From: Hygrocybe punicea
Taxonomy: Eukaryota; Basidiomycota; Agaricomycetes; Agaricales; Hygrophoraceae
DNA: 64,000 bases
Assembly: GCA_963556145.1 (NCBI GenBank)
Contig: OY744461.1
Span: 1 to 64,000 of the forward strand
Direction of reading: 5' to 3'
Positions 10,770 through 22,919 of this stretch are shown piece after piece (the stretch's first letter is position 1; every line of letters starts with the position of its first letter). The position numbers were made by a program, and so were the translations under genes. The notes below the pieces were generated by a model. That model was not told the origin of the DNA. It did not search any database and saw only the letters and a program-made list of their open reading frames with translations.

Positions 10770-11144
10770 GTGACCAACTCCAGATACTACAAGCTGGTGA
10801 GGATTGGGAATGCCACCAGAGAGAAGAAACTAGTGAGAAGGAGGGTAAAGGCTTCCACAGCTGTGATAGCTGCCAAATTGGATCAAGAGCATCGTGGAAT
10901 CCCATACAAAGTAAGCAGACGTGAATACAGGGATCGTCAAAAGTCCTGGAAGAAGGCAAATTTCCGTAAGCCTCCAGCAAGAAGACAGGAGGTCCAATCT
11001 GAGGAGAGCAGTGTCGGTGAAAGCAACGGTGATTCTACTGATGACAGTGATGATATGGAACAGGATGATGGTGGCAGTGGGAGTTCAGAGAGTGAGAAGA
11101 GTGGTGATACATGTTCAGAGAATGATGAGACAGGTTCAGAGTAG
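10770..11144 (+). CDS. Hypothetical basic protein with Ser/Asp/Glu-rich tail
   Basis: A 124-codon frame with two halves. Residues 1-75 are strongly basic (EKKLVRRRVKAS, REYRDRQKSWKK); residues 76-124 are acidic and serine-rich (SSVGESNGDSTDDSDDMEQ...). This layout is common at the C-terminus of transposon-encoded or chromatin-associated proteins. I recognise no family. The ATG may be internal, since upstream frames are open. It may be a last exon rather than a whole gene. Confidence 0.35.
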   Translation: MTNSRYYKLVRIGNATREKKLVRRRVKASTAVIAAKLDQEHRGIPYKVSRREYRDRQKSWKKANFRKPPARRQEVQSEESSVGESNGDSTDDSDDMEQDDGGSGSSESEKSGDTCSENDETGSE

Positions 11145-11169
11145 TAGTGTCTAGACAGTCAGCAGCATG

Positions 11170-12160
11170 AAAATACTTGTCCTAGAGGGTATTGAACCAT
11201 TAGATATCAATGGAATCATCTTCAAGACGGTTTTATGAATGTATTGTTGAGATATAGCAATGTCCTCCTTGTACCCCCTGTTATAGCACAGGTTCTTGGC
11301 CAGCTAGGAACCTCAAATCACTTTTCCTAGAGGTTATTTCACCATGGGATCTCAATGGAGTCATCTCCGGGTCCATTTTGTGCATGCATTCTTGAGATAT
11401 AGCAATGTGCTCCTCATACCCCCCTGCCATAGCACAGGTTCCTGGCCAGCTAGCAACCTCAAATCATTTGTTCTAGGCTATTTGATCACCACATTCTGTA
11501 CAAATGATCTCCTGGATACTTTGGTGAATGCATTCTTGAGATACACCAATGTGCTCGTCATACCCCTCTGGCATAGCACAGGTTCCTGGCTGGATAGTGA
11601 CACCAAATCACTTGTACTAGGGGTTATTTGACCATGGGATTGCAATGGAATCATCTCCCAGACCCTTTTATGAATGTATTCTTGAGATACCGCCATGTGC
11701 TCCTCATACCCCCCTAGTATAGCACATGTTCCTGGCCAGCTAGGAACCTCTAATCACCTGTTCTGGGGGTTATTTCACCATGGGATTGCAATGGAGTCAT
11801 TTCCCGGACCCTTTTATGAATGTATTCTTGAGATACAGGCATGTGCTCCTCATACCCCCCTTGTACAGCACATGTTCCTGGCCAGCTAGGAATCTGAAAT
11901 CACTTGTTCTGGGGGTTATTTAACCATGGGAATGCAATGGAGCCATCTCCCGGACCCTTTTATGAATTCATTCTTGAGATATGCCCATGTGCTCCTCATA
12001 CCCCCCTTGTATAGCACATGTTCCAGGGCAGCTAGTAACCTCAAATCACTTGTTCTAGGGGCTATTTGATCACCACATTCCATTGAAATGATCTTCCAGA
12101 CCATTTTGTGAATGCATTCTTGAGATATGCCAATGTGCTCCCCATACCCCCTTCTACCCC
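11170..12160. repeat. Tandem repeat, about 146 bp unit, about seven copies
   Basis: The GGCCAGCTAG-type block recurs at about 11301, 11448, 11594, 11738, 11883 and 12030, and other shared blocks (TTGAGATATAGCAATGTGCT; CATACCCCCCT) extend the array to both sides. Copies differ by scattered substitutions, so the array is not very recent. Open frames on both strands are repeat read-through. Confidence 0.88.
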
Positions 12161-12167
12161 TTGTTTG

Positions 12168-12430
12168 CACTATAGCTCCAAAACCGGTCCGCCAATTTTG
12201 TTCAAAATTTGCACAGGACATCTCATGGGTTATATGATGACTCTAAACCATCCCACCAAGTCAGATTTTGGTGCAAATTTTCCAATGCATTGCTACCAGG
12301 CATATATAAAGCCAAACTCGGACTAATTTCCCACATTAACACAGATTCCCCCCCAACTTGCATGGACTCTTTCTCCATAACCGGTCCGCCGATTTCTTAG
12401 ATAATTGGTACAGAGCACCTCAGTAGTGTA
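12168..12430. repeat. Two-copy direct repeat, about 198 bp apart
   Basis: CCAAAACCGGTCCGCCAATT near 12178 and CCATAACCGGTCCGCCGATT near 12376 head two diverged copies, each followed by a TTGG/TTGC-ACAG(G/A)-type continuation. It adjoins the 146-bp array and may belong to the same satellite-rich block. Confidence 0.5.
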
Positions 12431-12464
12431 CCCAATGGATTGCCAACTTAAATCTGCAACAATT

Positions 12465-13315
12465 TCATGTCCCAGACTTGTATATATATACATAGAAGAC
12501 CGGTATAATCTCCCGAAGTCGATTCGTGATTGCAGAGAGTCGATAGCCGTCAACTTCGCAACCATGCTCGTCTTCAATATACCCGCATTTGACATTGATT
12601 CCAGCCGCACGTCTCTTCTTGCCCTTTGTTCCAGCCATGTTGTTGACAACGGTTATTGACGTAGCGGCAGTTTTGTTATCATTCCACTCGCTCTTGCACC
12701 AGTATTTGACATTGGGGTAGCACTTCCGGTCCAAGGGCGCTAACAGCTCACGAACATTGGAGCCGCCACTGGATATTGGCATGTTAAGGGTGGGTTGGAA
12801 TCTGGCATCGTTTTCAGGGCGACTGGTTTGCATCATCGATTGTATCATTTCCCTGTCGCTGTATTAGTAGCAGATATATACAATAAATGAAACATACCGG
12901 GAGTAGTCTAATTGTGATTTTAAACGGATGTTTTCGTGAAAAAGACCTTGGTAAAGTGGATTGCAAATAAGGGTATTATGGTCGAGTTTCTCGACAACTG
13001 CGGATTGTGTTCCGTGCTGGGATTGGTGTAGTTTTCTCAAGAGGGTCAGCGACGTGAATATATGCGTACCATTTGGATTTCTGGCCTAAAATTCCACCTG
13101 TTGAGACTGCTTTGATGATTGTTCTGTGAGGTTCGAAGAGGTCTATGAGCTTTTGCATGATGAAGGGGAGGTCCTAGTGCCGGCAAAAAATTCTGCATTT
13201 CAGGCGAAAAAGTGAGCAGAGACTCGGGTAATTCAGGAGAATTTTCAAGATCAGCCTCATAGTGACTTCTTGGAGTAGAGGGGAAAATGTATGTGTTGTT
13301 GGCGCTGTTCGCCAT
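12465..13315 (-). pseudogene. Repeat-family hypothetical protein, two frameshifts
   Basis: Starting at the ATG near 13315 (ANSANNTYIFPS), the frame must shift by one base at the homopolymer around 13190 to continue into LIDLFEPHRTIIKAV, and again near 13005 to enter VVEKLDHNTLICNPLYQGLF. A clean intron (about 12898 down to 12855, GTATGT...ACAG) then joins to DREMIQSMMQTS. The last block, CYPNVKYWCKSEWN followed by a lysine/arginine stretch, resembles the end of a hypothetical protein often found beside fungal DNA transposons. Function unknown. The two shifts and the end in repeat sequence argue for a relic. Confidence 0.45.
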
Positions 13316-13381
13316 CGTGGTAGCGGATGAAGAGGCAAGGAAGCGTGACATCACAGCCAAAGTCACTAAGTCCATACCACC

Positions 13382-13836
13382 ATGAATATGCTGGCTGATC
13401 GTGTCATTACCCTGTTCGTCGATGCCTTCACTGCGGACTGGACTAAATATACTGTTCAATTTGATGCAGGGGATCTGGGCCCCATGGTAAGCTCATCCTC
13501 TGATTTTATCCGGAAAATAAACATGATGATGCCCAGATGCTTGTGCTTCATATCCGTGATGCCCCGACAGCTGTAAGCGCAAAGGAAACTACCAAGGAGG
13601 AGATGGAGGAAAAAGTACCTAAGCAAGAGGAGGGGGATCTTGGAAGCTACGCAACTGCACACCCCTTGATCGTCCTCGCACGCCGTGCAGTCCCTGGCTC
13701 TCGAACTCAGGGATTTGTACCTCCTGTTCACACGTATTCGGTCAGGTATGCCCAGAAGGACGATTTTGAGAGGGGAGTTAAATCATCTGCTTTGTTGAAG
13801 GAGAACATGCCGCCGAATAAACATAAGAAGCTGTAA
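13382..13836 (+). CDS. Small two-exon hypothetical protein
   Basis: Exon 13382-13486, a 50-nt intron (GTAAGC...CCCAG, 13487-13536) and exon 13537-13836 join in phase 0 to a protein of 134 residues. It starts MNMLADRVITLFVDAF, has an acidic middle (ETTKEEMEEK) and a lysine-rich end (NMPPNKHKKL). No family recognised. It lies tail-to-tail with the tnp2 gene and head-to-head with the relic to its left. Clean splice sites and an uninterrupted frame are the main support; expression is unknown. Confidence 0.45.
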
Positions 13837-13931
13837 TTCTTCCCCATGTCTACGCTGTGTTCGCATTCACACTTGTTATCATTGTAATCAATTCAACTGT
13901 CATTTTATTGGTCCATTACATGTGCTTCAAA

Positions 13932-16900
13932 TTATTCCGGAATATCCTCCTCCTCGATACCACCAAGAGTTGTTACCTCGAGTCCGATCTTCTCACCGAC
14001 AAAATATTTCTCTTGGTCGAAAGGAAAAGGAACCATTGCGACAGCGGAATGAATGTTCTTGATATCAATCACTCTCAAATCCTCTGCACCTTGGTACTGA
14101 CAAGCCCAGATAGTTTCATATGTGTTACGAAGTAGTGTGAGGTTTGTTGGTGAATAGTTGGAGACGAGAGCAAGCGTTTGCATCTCGTTATTGATAGTTG
14201 CTTGAAAAAAGAACTGTACTTCGCCATAGAATACAGTGCCGTCAACTGCATACTTCAGCAGGATGTCAGTGCCAAGTAATTTAAAAATTCACGACGACTT
14301 ACACGAATATTGCGTGACATGCGAACCTGTTCCAACGATTTCATCTTCTCCTTCCACAATGAACGAGCAATTTGACCTGTGGGAAGTCTTGAACGGGCCC
14401 AACAACAAACTCGAGGATTCCAGTTTGTAACATCCTCACCAGTGTGTTGGTGCATGTAGTTACGCACAGCCGCAGCGGCTGGTCCTTGTAGAGTTCGCAT
14501 TCGCTCGTCCTTTGCACGCAGCAAAGTATAACCGTCTCCGAGATCCTGTGATCCACAGGGGTTCTTGGGAGTCTTCTCTAGTTCGGGTATCATCGCCTTG
14601 AGGGCGTTGACTTGAGTCCGGCGGTATCCACGCTGAGAGAGATTGGAGAAAGGATCAGATGGTTGTTTCATTTCTTCAGTAAGGTTTCCGATTGTCTGCT
14701 CCATCATCCATTGTGTGTAATAACATAACGGTCCAAGAACGTGAACAAGAGGTGCGAGATGGAGCAGGATGTGGAGGACAGGTCGACAAAAGTGGATGCG
14801 TTCCGGTTTGCGTTGGTAATATATTTCTTCAAATTCTCGGACAAAGTCAACCATAAGTCCATGCGCTTGAAGGAGCTCTTCTTTTGTAATCCTGCGTTGA
14901 TGGAGGATGCGAATCGCTCGTACAAGCTTGCAGAAATTCGTGAAGTAAGGGTCTGGAAGGATTCCATACAGGAGACCTGGGCTTAAGACGAATATATACG
15001 TCAAGTACTCCCAGGCCTTGTATCCGCTAGAAATCTTCTCGGCGGGATTGCACGGTGGCCTGTCAAAGGATCCAGGAAGGTATGGTGTTGCTTCAGCAAC
15101 CAATTTACCATGCTGTTCCCATACGTCGCCTTGTAGCACGGCCCACTGCCAAGTCGCTTTGTTGTCAGGGTCCTTGACAGGCATTTTTCCGCGCCAAAGG
15201 TCGAGCATGAGGTCGGTGAGGTTGAGTGCGACGATATGCATGATATCGGGAGCAAAACATACAGGAATGTGGATCATTCGAGGTGTGGGAAGCCCACTGA
15301 AAATGCTGGGTTTGCTGATGCCAGTCATATGCCGGCGATCCATGTATTGCGCCATATTCCTAGAAGCGATGAGGAATTTGAGATTTTCGATGTAGTCACC
15401 GGGTGCTCGCGCAGGTAATTGATGAAATGGATAATTGTCATGATCACTCCCTTCGAGTACATAATTGTGGGGCTTGAGATGAGTGGTGTAGTACGTATTG
15501 TCATTATAAAATCGGCGCCCTTTCATCGGACAATAAGTCCGGCATCCATGGTAGCCTTGGTGGCCGGCTAGACCACTCATGTGCGTAGCACCGGGACCAT
15601 CAGCAGCGCCAATGTCAAAAAAGGGCCGGGAGATGTGAGTAGTTTCATCATATGCATCCCATATACAGAAGCCTTCGCGTTGGAGAGCCGAGAGGTGATG
15701 GAGGCTAGGACACAAGAAGGAATCGAAGTTTTGTGGAGGACGTGGTCCAGGAATAAATGCTCCGATGGGCATGGCATTCGTCTTGTACCTGGCATCAGGA
15801 GCGATATCGTAGATACCCCAAATAGAGATCCAACAATGAGAGAGCTTATTGCGAAAAAGTTGCGCACCATCAAGGGAAAACATCAGAGCCGTGTCATGGT
15901 CGCCGATTTGACCCTCCGAGTATGCCTGGAGATACTCAGATCCGGAAAGAAAATCTTCATATTCATCAACTACTCCGTTGTTCGCTCGTATCTTGTCGAG
16001 GAGTTCACGAGTGCAGGTTGATCGATACCGCATGGCCTCTGCGCTCTTTCTGCTTCGCCACATGGCTTGCAGCTGCGGGCCAAGGGGGATGGTGAGGAAC
16101 GTTTTTCGTGGTATTTTTGTCTCTCCATTGCTGGCATTGTATTGGATTAGGTCATAGCGAAATTCGCCACATTTGGGGCAATGTGTGAGCTCAGCGAAGG
16201 GACCTGTATAGCCGATGCAGGAATTATCACACATCTCATTCATGAGCGGTAAGATTCCGGTGAACTCGGTGATTTTGCTCCTGAGACGATCAATAGATAG
16301 GAAATCACATTCAGGAAAACGTTCGGAGATGGCCTGACCGACATCTGTATATGTATCTTGAGAAGCTTTGGTCATCGCCAGATATATCTTTATTGCGAGC
16401 AAGAGATCAGGGTTGTCGGTGTCTGGTGGACCTTCAGGTGGATGTCGGAGTCGATGGATGGTGTCGTCATCAAGACCACCATTGTCAAGAGTTGCCGAAT
16501 TGATCAGATTGATAAAAGCAAGTGAAATATTGATATCGTCGAGTGTAGCAGGCTGGAAAATCGGATCTGGGTTGTCCTGGGGAGGTTGTGGGATGTCAAC
16601 GGGAGGTTGTGGGATGTCAATGGCAGGATCTGCCAGACTGCCAGGATCGAATGTGGAGGTCTGCATCAAAAATTGCTCTCAAATAGAGCAATATGGGTAT
16701 TTGAGGGAAACTCACTGCTCTTTCCACTGCATCGTCATCACCTACTACAACCATGTCACCCTCCTGGTCGGCTGGTGGTAAGGCCGGTAATGGATCAACG
16801 TAAGATCGTCGAGATGTTCAGGGTGTGCAGCCTCGAGCTGAGGTGGTGGTACGGGTATGGCATCGGCATAAAGGTCGTCAAAGTCATCTCGCTGTAAGTC

Positions 16901-17095
16901 CTGCACGTCCTCGTTATCGACGTCAGCTAACCCAGGTCCTGGGTCAACATTTTGCTCAGCAAGGAAATCATCAAGAGCAGAGCGGATGCGATCTCGACGA
17001 TGGGATGCATGGGCGAAGTAGGTTCGTCTGGAGACACGTCGAGGGGGTTGACAGTATTGTGGACAATCACAAATGTAGATATTATCGGCACACAT
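13932..17095 (-). CDS. tnp2-family (CACTA/EnSpm-like) transposase
   Basis: The 804-codon central frame (16669-14303 used) carries landmarks of fungal tnp2 transposases: CPKCGEFRYD after a conserved CDNSC, DIGAADGPGATHMSGLAGHQ, CRTYCPMKGRR, FAPDIMHIVALNLTDLM, and the late HILLHLAPLVHVLGPLCYYT. A 50-nt intron (14302-14253) leads to the last exon 14252-13932 (YAVDGTVFYGEVQFFFQ). Upstream, 17095-about 16790 encodes the usual N-terminus with CDCPQYCQPPRRVSRRTYF. A 55-nt GTGAGT...TGCAG intron ends just before TSTFDPG, but a one-base frame break remains near 16800-16850, so exon 1 is uncertain or damaged. The family catalyses cut-and-paste transposition in the nucleus. I could not find CACTA termini on both sides, so the element's borders are unknown. 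Confidence 0.85.
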
Positions 17096-17099
17096 AACT

Positions 17100-17741
17100 T
17101 CACAAAATTAGCTTGATAAACCAATGAACACTTGAATTTACTTAAAGGACGTACTTTGACTTGAGCAAGATATCAAGGATCGAGGATACCGAGCATCGAT
17201 GAAGCCACGATCAAAATATTTTATCATATTTAAATGGAAATTAAATAAAATAAAATATCTAATTGGATCCTAAAGGACGGGGTTTTCACTGGGGTATAAC
17301 CGTCTTGACTCTCCGTGGGGCCCAAATGCCTAATATTCAATGGATCGAGGTTGACCACAGGATCAAATTCGCATGTACAACTTATGTCGCTAGCAACTGA
17401 GGTGCATCCAAGTCCGCTTAGATCATCTGTTGATGCGCTAGTTAAGGTGTCGTCTTTGTACTTCTACATGATATTTTTTGTCACGAATGCAGTTCTTCGC
17501 GCCAAAATGTATTAACAAACAGGTTTTGACAATCCGGTCGATCTCTTCTTTCAGCGAATCGCGTGGGACGTCTAGGGTATCGGCATGAGATAATTCTCCG
17601 CCAATGCTGTGAATGGCTCGTCAATGGTGGTGGTTGCTACCTCGGAGGATTCTACGTTCGAGTCTCTTCCTAGTCCGGGAACGGGAACAGATACTCACCA
17701 CCTGCAGCTTGAGAAAGGGCGGGGATATCGTAGAGTCAGGT
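17100..17741. other. AT-rich upstream region of the tnp2 gene; no gene
   Basis: An AT-rich run around 17215-17260 could hold the transposase promoter. A CACTGGGG sequence near 17287 was considered as a CACTA-type terminus, but no inverted partner was found beyond the other end of the gene. Confidence 0.3.
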
Positions 17742-18101
17742 TTACAGAACACGAGCAAGTACGGGGTGAATGACCTCTTCGGAGCGAATCAGCTTGAGGA
17801 TGTCTGGACCGATGAAATTCGTTTCCTTTGTCGCGAAGACCTCTTGCGCTTTCTTTTCGTCGTCCTCCAGCAATGCCAGCTGGCCTCTTCCGTCCCTGCG
17901 GATATGCCCATAGATAGGGCAAGCGGTAGCAAGATGTATTCCACGTCCCACACGGAAGGATGTGACAAACGGAGGGGAGTCGATCAGATTCGAGGTAGGT
18001 GAGCATGAGATATCTGTTTGTTTTGCAGAGAGGGATGTCGTGGTTAGCGCGACACCTAGTATTGTGGGTTCTCGATATGCCAGCTGCTCCCTTCCCGCCA
18101 A
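17742..18101 (-). CDS. Unrecognised ORF with conserved-looking C-terminus
   Basis: A 119-codon frame ends with a charged stretch (DDEKKAQEVFATKETNFIGP, then IRSEEVIHPVLARVL) that looks like genuine helical protein rather than chance translation; the first third looks poor. The frame may be an exon of a larger broken gene, because adjacent frames show no good continuation. No function proposed. Confidence 0.25.
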   Translation of the reverse strand: MAGREQLAYREPTILGVALTTTSLSAKQTDISCSPTSNLIDSPPFVTSFRVGRGIHLATACPIYGHIRRDGRGQLALLEDDEKKAQEVFATKETNFIGPDILKLIRSEEVIHPVLARVL

Positions 18102-19482
18102 GGTGAAAGAATCGAGTCACTCACTCCGCAAATCTTTCCATTGACAACCTCTTCAACACAGGTCCAGCTCGTCTCGAATCTTGCCAAAGCGCCGCCCCTT
18201 GTTGGTACCCCGTTGTTGCGACTTTTCTGCTTCGGCAGTGAGAGTGCCCCCGACCTCTGGCCCTCGTCGGTACCCAGCCATGGGTCAAGTTTTCGCTTTC
18301 AGGGCAAGTACGGGATACCGGCCCGGCAACAAGGTCAAAACAATGACAGCCCTTCGTTCAGGCTTCTCCATGGTTGTCACATTCTACCCTCAGTACTCAG
18401 TCAGTTGGAATAGGGCGACGGAACTTATCGACCTCGTAAGGAAGAGCCCACCATCAGCTTGAACTTGTTCTTGACTGAGTCATCAGCAAAAGTTACAGTT
18501 CCTGATTACGTTTCAGCAGCGTGACTGAAATACTTATTCCCGCAGGTCCATCCATGAGCCTGAGCGCTGATCTCGACTCTCGAGAGCTGAGAGATTCCAA
18601 ATGAGATAATTACCGCGTTTGCAGGGGCTTCATGAGAAAAGTTCATGACCGACGTGGGAGATTTTATGTCTAGACCTGTGAGGCGATTGCCAGTTACCAG
18701 GGATAGGTGTTCACGAGATCTATAATTACGGCGAAAAAAAGTGATGTGCGGTAGAACATACACGTACTAGTGGTGTCCGTGATGCTCCACATGTGAAAGA
18801 GGACTCTTCGTGACAGTCACCAACGTGCCCAAGACCCAGGCCTCAAACAAGGGTATTACTTGTTCAAGGCAATCGTCTATCGTAATGGAAATTTACATCG
18901 CACAAGATGGAGGTATGAAGACCTTTGCTCAACGTCGAGGGTGCACTGAAGTTGATGTGGGTATGTGGGTACAACCTCAACATCCACTCTGCAGCCATTG
19001 TAGACAGTATGCTATTACTGTAATACTCCTATGATCATGTCGGCCGCCATTTCTCCTCACTTGGGAAACTTCTCGCCCCAGATCGTCTCCGGACAGCCTC
19101 CTTTCGCCCCTTCAGCACAACATTCGCCGTTCGATTCTGTTTTTATCACCTCTGAAATTGATCTTTCTTCAATTGGAACGACAGGTGAAATGTTCAAGTT
19201 GGGAAGGACGTACTAGTTGCTCATGGCAGCTCAACGTTCAGGCCCAGTGGTCCGTGAACCTTTACTATGAGTCTCATCTGCGGTCGGTGTAAAGACAACT
19301 CCGGTCGCTTCTCTGAAAAGCTATAAAGGAACTAGAAGAGCAGTACTTCCTCTCAGCCTGTCGTTCAATTCTACTAGCAACTTTGCACTTAAACTCACCA
19401 ACAACAGGTCCGTATTTTACTCTTGGCTTTTGCACTTCAAACGAACAGTGACCAACCTCTTGCCGAAACAACCAGCGCTGCA
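18102..19482. other. No supported gene; likely 5' region of the lectin gene
   Basis: Short frames on both strands without motifs. A pyrimidine-rich stretch at about 19380-19480 precedes the lectin start codon and could be its 5' untranslated region. Confidence 0.35.
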
Positions 19483-21364
19483 ATGTCTTACCCAAATGAG
19501 GGCGTCGTTGCATTTTCTATCACGGACGGGATGCCACTTACCGGAGTCTATACCTATCAACCCAACCCCAATGGTCCAGTCATTACCGCTAAGCAGGGTT
19601 ACCTGGACATCTCTCGCTCCCCCGAGAACGTAGCTAACCAGTGGACCATGCTTACCATTAATGTTCCCAAGCCCGTCGACGGAGGCTTGATCCTCCAATT
19701 CAACGTCAGCTATGCAATCATTGAGGTACCCAACTCCTTTCACTCTTGCATAGGGCCATCTTTACTCAGACTTCCCCTGTTCTCCCAGCCCCCGACGGAG
19801 GTTAAGCTGACCCTGGCCAGTGATGTCATCTTGCGCTACGACGGCTCTGGCTTCAATTACGTCTACTGGGCGAACGACCAGTTCCACCTGCTCGGAAAAT
19901 CCGCCATCAAAGTCAATGGTCAGTCTCACCAGGTCAATCTCTGTCTCTATCCCGCCGGCCTCGTCATCTTCGAGGACGGGCTGTTCATCGCCAAATGGGA
20001 CCGCTCCGTCACTAGTCTCATCCAGCCCATCTTCGACTGGCAGATCCTCAACGCTGGTTCTAGCCTCAGCGCCAAGCTCTCCGACATTCTCATTATCCCC
20101 GCCACCTTCGAGCAAATCGTGCAAACGCCGTGGGACATCGTCCTCACCTCTAAATGGGCCTACCCCACTGATATTTGGAAGGTCACCGAAAGTACGGGAA
20201 ATCCCCTCCCTGTCACCTATTCACCCGATTACATGTGTGTCGCCACGGACTCGCTGAAAACCTACAACTCCTGGGTCTACCCCACGGTAGTGATGCCCCT
20301 GGTCAAGCCCATCGGCATCGTCACGTACCGCATGCGCGTCAACGCGTCGGGCGGCAGTGAGTCCAAGGTCACCATCATCGGCGACAACATCCTTCGCATC
20401 ACCGACAACGGCGCGACCGTGCTTTGGACGCTATACGACGCTGGCGGGCAATTCCAGACGCTGGCAAAGAGCTCGATCATCGTCGGCAGCGGAAAGTTCA
20501 CGGAGGTTACCGTGATCTATTCTTCGCACAGCATCTCGCTCCTCGAGGACGGCGTGTACAAATACACTCGAAACTACACCACAACCCCGGAGTGGGCTGC
20601 TGTGTGGTGGGTGCAGCACCTCGACGTCAATACGGCGATCTCGGTCGACATCAGCAACGTTCGGTGCCTCCCGCTGGCGATGTCCTTCCCACCCGTCGGA
20701 ACGTTCCATATTTTCAACTTCAAATTCAAGAAGTCGGTTGCTGACCTCTCCGGGAGCAATGTAACCGGACCCATCATTGGTTATCCGTTGAACCAACCTC
20801 CTTCCGATAACCAGAAGGTAACATGCCTTATGTGTGTGTGTGCAAGACTCGGGAAAAATCTAACGGTCACCATGTCATTTATCTCTGATAGTGGGCTTTG
20901 ACCAGGGTGTCCAGCCCCACCGACAAGAATGCATTTGCACTGCAAAGTCTTGTCTCTAGCACCTGTTTCGCCTCTGTGCCTAATGATGTCCTGGTGAGTA
21001 ATGAATAGCCTACGACGATAAATATGTGTTCGCTTCAACTCTTATCTTTGGTAGGGCGGCCCGCTTTTCGGAAGTACCAATGAGCAACTTTTCGACATAA
21101 AACCCGTGCAGGATCTAGGAGTATGGAGGTATGCAGTACCTATTGGTTAAGGAGATTCGCCTTTGTAATTGATCTTTTTGGATCGCAGCATCTCTATCCC
21201 TGGGGGTCAATTCGTTGTGGAGCTCTCCAGTGACCATCCTCAGACTCAGGTATGTGTCTGCCATTCACAAGCTCAACGCGAACACGACTTCCTTTTTTTT
21301 GCAGTTGATTATCCTCACTCCGAGCGTCGATGACGTCCAGAAGTGGCAGCTTGTTAGGGCTTAG
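19483..21364 (+). CDS. Beta-sandwich / ricin-B-like lectin domain protein
   Basis: Six exons, 19483-19725, 19789-20817, 20892-20993, 21055-21128, 21189-21249 and 21305-21364, join with canonical GT...AG sites and consistent phases to 522 residues, with no internal stop. Residues about 1-370 contain two similar modules (KLTLASDVILRYDGSGF...LVIFEDGLF and KVTIIGDNILRITDNGA...ISLLEDGVY), which look like repeated beta-sandwich domains. From about 372 a beta-trefoil of the ricin-B type follows: GTFHIFNFKFKKSVADLSGS, DNQKWALTRV, NEQLFDIKP, and the closing QKWQLVRA. No signal peptide or membrane segment is seen, as for cytosolic defence lectins of mushrooms. Carbohydrate binding is inferred from the fold only. 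Intron 1 is 63 nt without a stop, so its retention would keep the frame and add 21 residues. The ATG before SYPNEG is chosen because frames upstream lack an ATG. Confidence 0.75.
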
Positions 21365-21801
21365 TGAGAGCGATATCTACACGAACGGTTTTTTTTTGTT
21401 GAACGCGGTAAAAAATTATGATCCTTCTTGGTTTCTTGTCCGCGCATGTATGTACAACTTCGATGTTTTGTTTTGGTTTACAAGCTTTTTCCCTATTGAA
21501 AGCAGATATTTTGAGGGGACTTCACAATGAGATTTAATTCTCTATAATTGAACAGCCAGAAATGGGGGCAAATGGCTTGGCTTTGGGTATGGATAAGTAT
21601 TGTGCCCAGCTGTGCCCTGTTCTCCAAGTTCTCAGAGCTTCCAATTACTATATATAATATGGCAGGTTTCAATATTCTCCAGTTACAATTTTGCCCCTTG
21701 TAAATATGTAACCTCGGTAGTTGTCAAGTGCTGAATAAAGGGCCAAGAAATGAAAAAGCAAAGAAAATGTGTCTACGATTTGAATAGTTAAATTGTCTTG
21801 C
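21365..21801. other. Intergenic region between convergent genes
   Basis: Holds the 3' ends of the lectin gene (plus) and the CorA-like relic (minus). No further coding or repeat structure seen. Confidence 0.4.
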
Positions 21802-22882
21802 TCATACGAGAACCTGAGATCTCCTCCCCTCTCTTGTGAATGGTGCCATGATAAACCGCACAAATCTGGACCACCAATTCCAGGCTTGCCTAGTCATAGA
21901 GTGATCCTGGTACCTGAGAATCACCCAAACGGAGACTGCAATAAGGGCAATAGTCATCCCAAGGAAGGGAAACATTGTGCCCTTTGACTTCAGGTTAATT
22001 TCTGCGACATTCATGCGAAAGACTTCCTACATATGTGGTGAGCAAGTGATTAGTTTTGGACAATGGCACAGGGAAAAGGCTTACTGTGATGCTATCTGCA
22101 GGTTGGTAGAGCAAGAATACATAGGCGACCTGTGTCATTGCCTCGCTGTTCTGCAATGCAGCTCCTGTCATTCTCTGCATGGATTTACTATCCTCCAACT
22201 TGAGAGTGCTGAATACCTAGTACTCACTTCATACACTCCCCACAAAAGGATATCCAACCCAGACTCACCAAATCCATAACATTCTTCAACCTCATGTTCT
22301 GTGAGTCCCTGAAGTCCTCCAGTCATTCAATCTGAGACAGCAAGATATTACATTCTTTCTCAAGCAGCTTGCGGTCCCTTTCCTTTATATCACCCTCATA
22401 CCCATCCATAGCTGGGTTTCGTGTGTTGAGAACAAATTGGACGCTCTTCCGGAAGTCTTTGAGCAATGAGGTGTAGTGTAGCAGGTGTGCGCTGATGATG
22501 TGGAGCTCGTGGATTATCGACATGTCATTCGTTTCCATCACCTGATATTCCTGATGGAAAAGCTAAGTACCCCCTAAAAATGTGAATTATTGTTAACTCA
22601 CAAGAACATAGATATGCGAATACAAAGTCTCGAGGGCTTCATCCCACGTGTACAGTGCGTGCCAGAGGATGGCCACTAAAAGAAAAGTTGGGTCATTTGA
22701 ATCCCGGAAGATGTGTTGCCAATAAACACTCTCGCCAATGAGACGGACGTGGGATTGCAGGCCTGCAGCAGTGGTCATGCGCCATTGGGGGTTGGTGTGG
22801 TAGGAAACAATCATGGAGGTTTTATGGTCACGGATCAGGTGAAGGTCGAGGACATTGAGAAAGAGGATCTTTTCTTTGTCAC
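21802..22882 (-). pseudogene. CorA-like membrane protein, 3' part
   Basis: Exons, in transcript order: 22882-22602 (GDKEKILFLNVLDLHLIRD ... VYWQHIFRDSNDPTFLL ... WDEALETLYSHIYVL), 22544-22269 (ELHIISAHLLHYTSLLKDFR ... MRLKNVMDL), about 22201-22135 (MQRMTGAALQNSEAMTQVAY), and about 22025-21802 (EVFRMNVAEINLK and a hydrophobic segment, FLGMTIALIAVSVWVIL). This is the C-terminal half of the CorA-like divalent-cation transporter family common in mushrooms: a helical domain, then two membrane helices. The family signature GMN reads RMN here. A TGA (22325-22323) sits after LSQIE where the family has arginine. The 5' half lies beyond the inserted hAT element (28201-28977). Damage in both halves means it is no longer functional. 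Confidence 0.72.
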
Positions 22883-22919
22883 CTTGGGTGATATTAGGTA
22901 ACTAAGGTTTAACATGGTG

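Noticed and set aside
17281..17330. CACTGGGG as a CACTA-type terminal repeat of the tnp2 element
   Set aside because: No inverted partner was found beyond the 3' end of the transposase gene.
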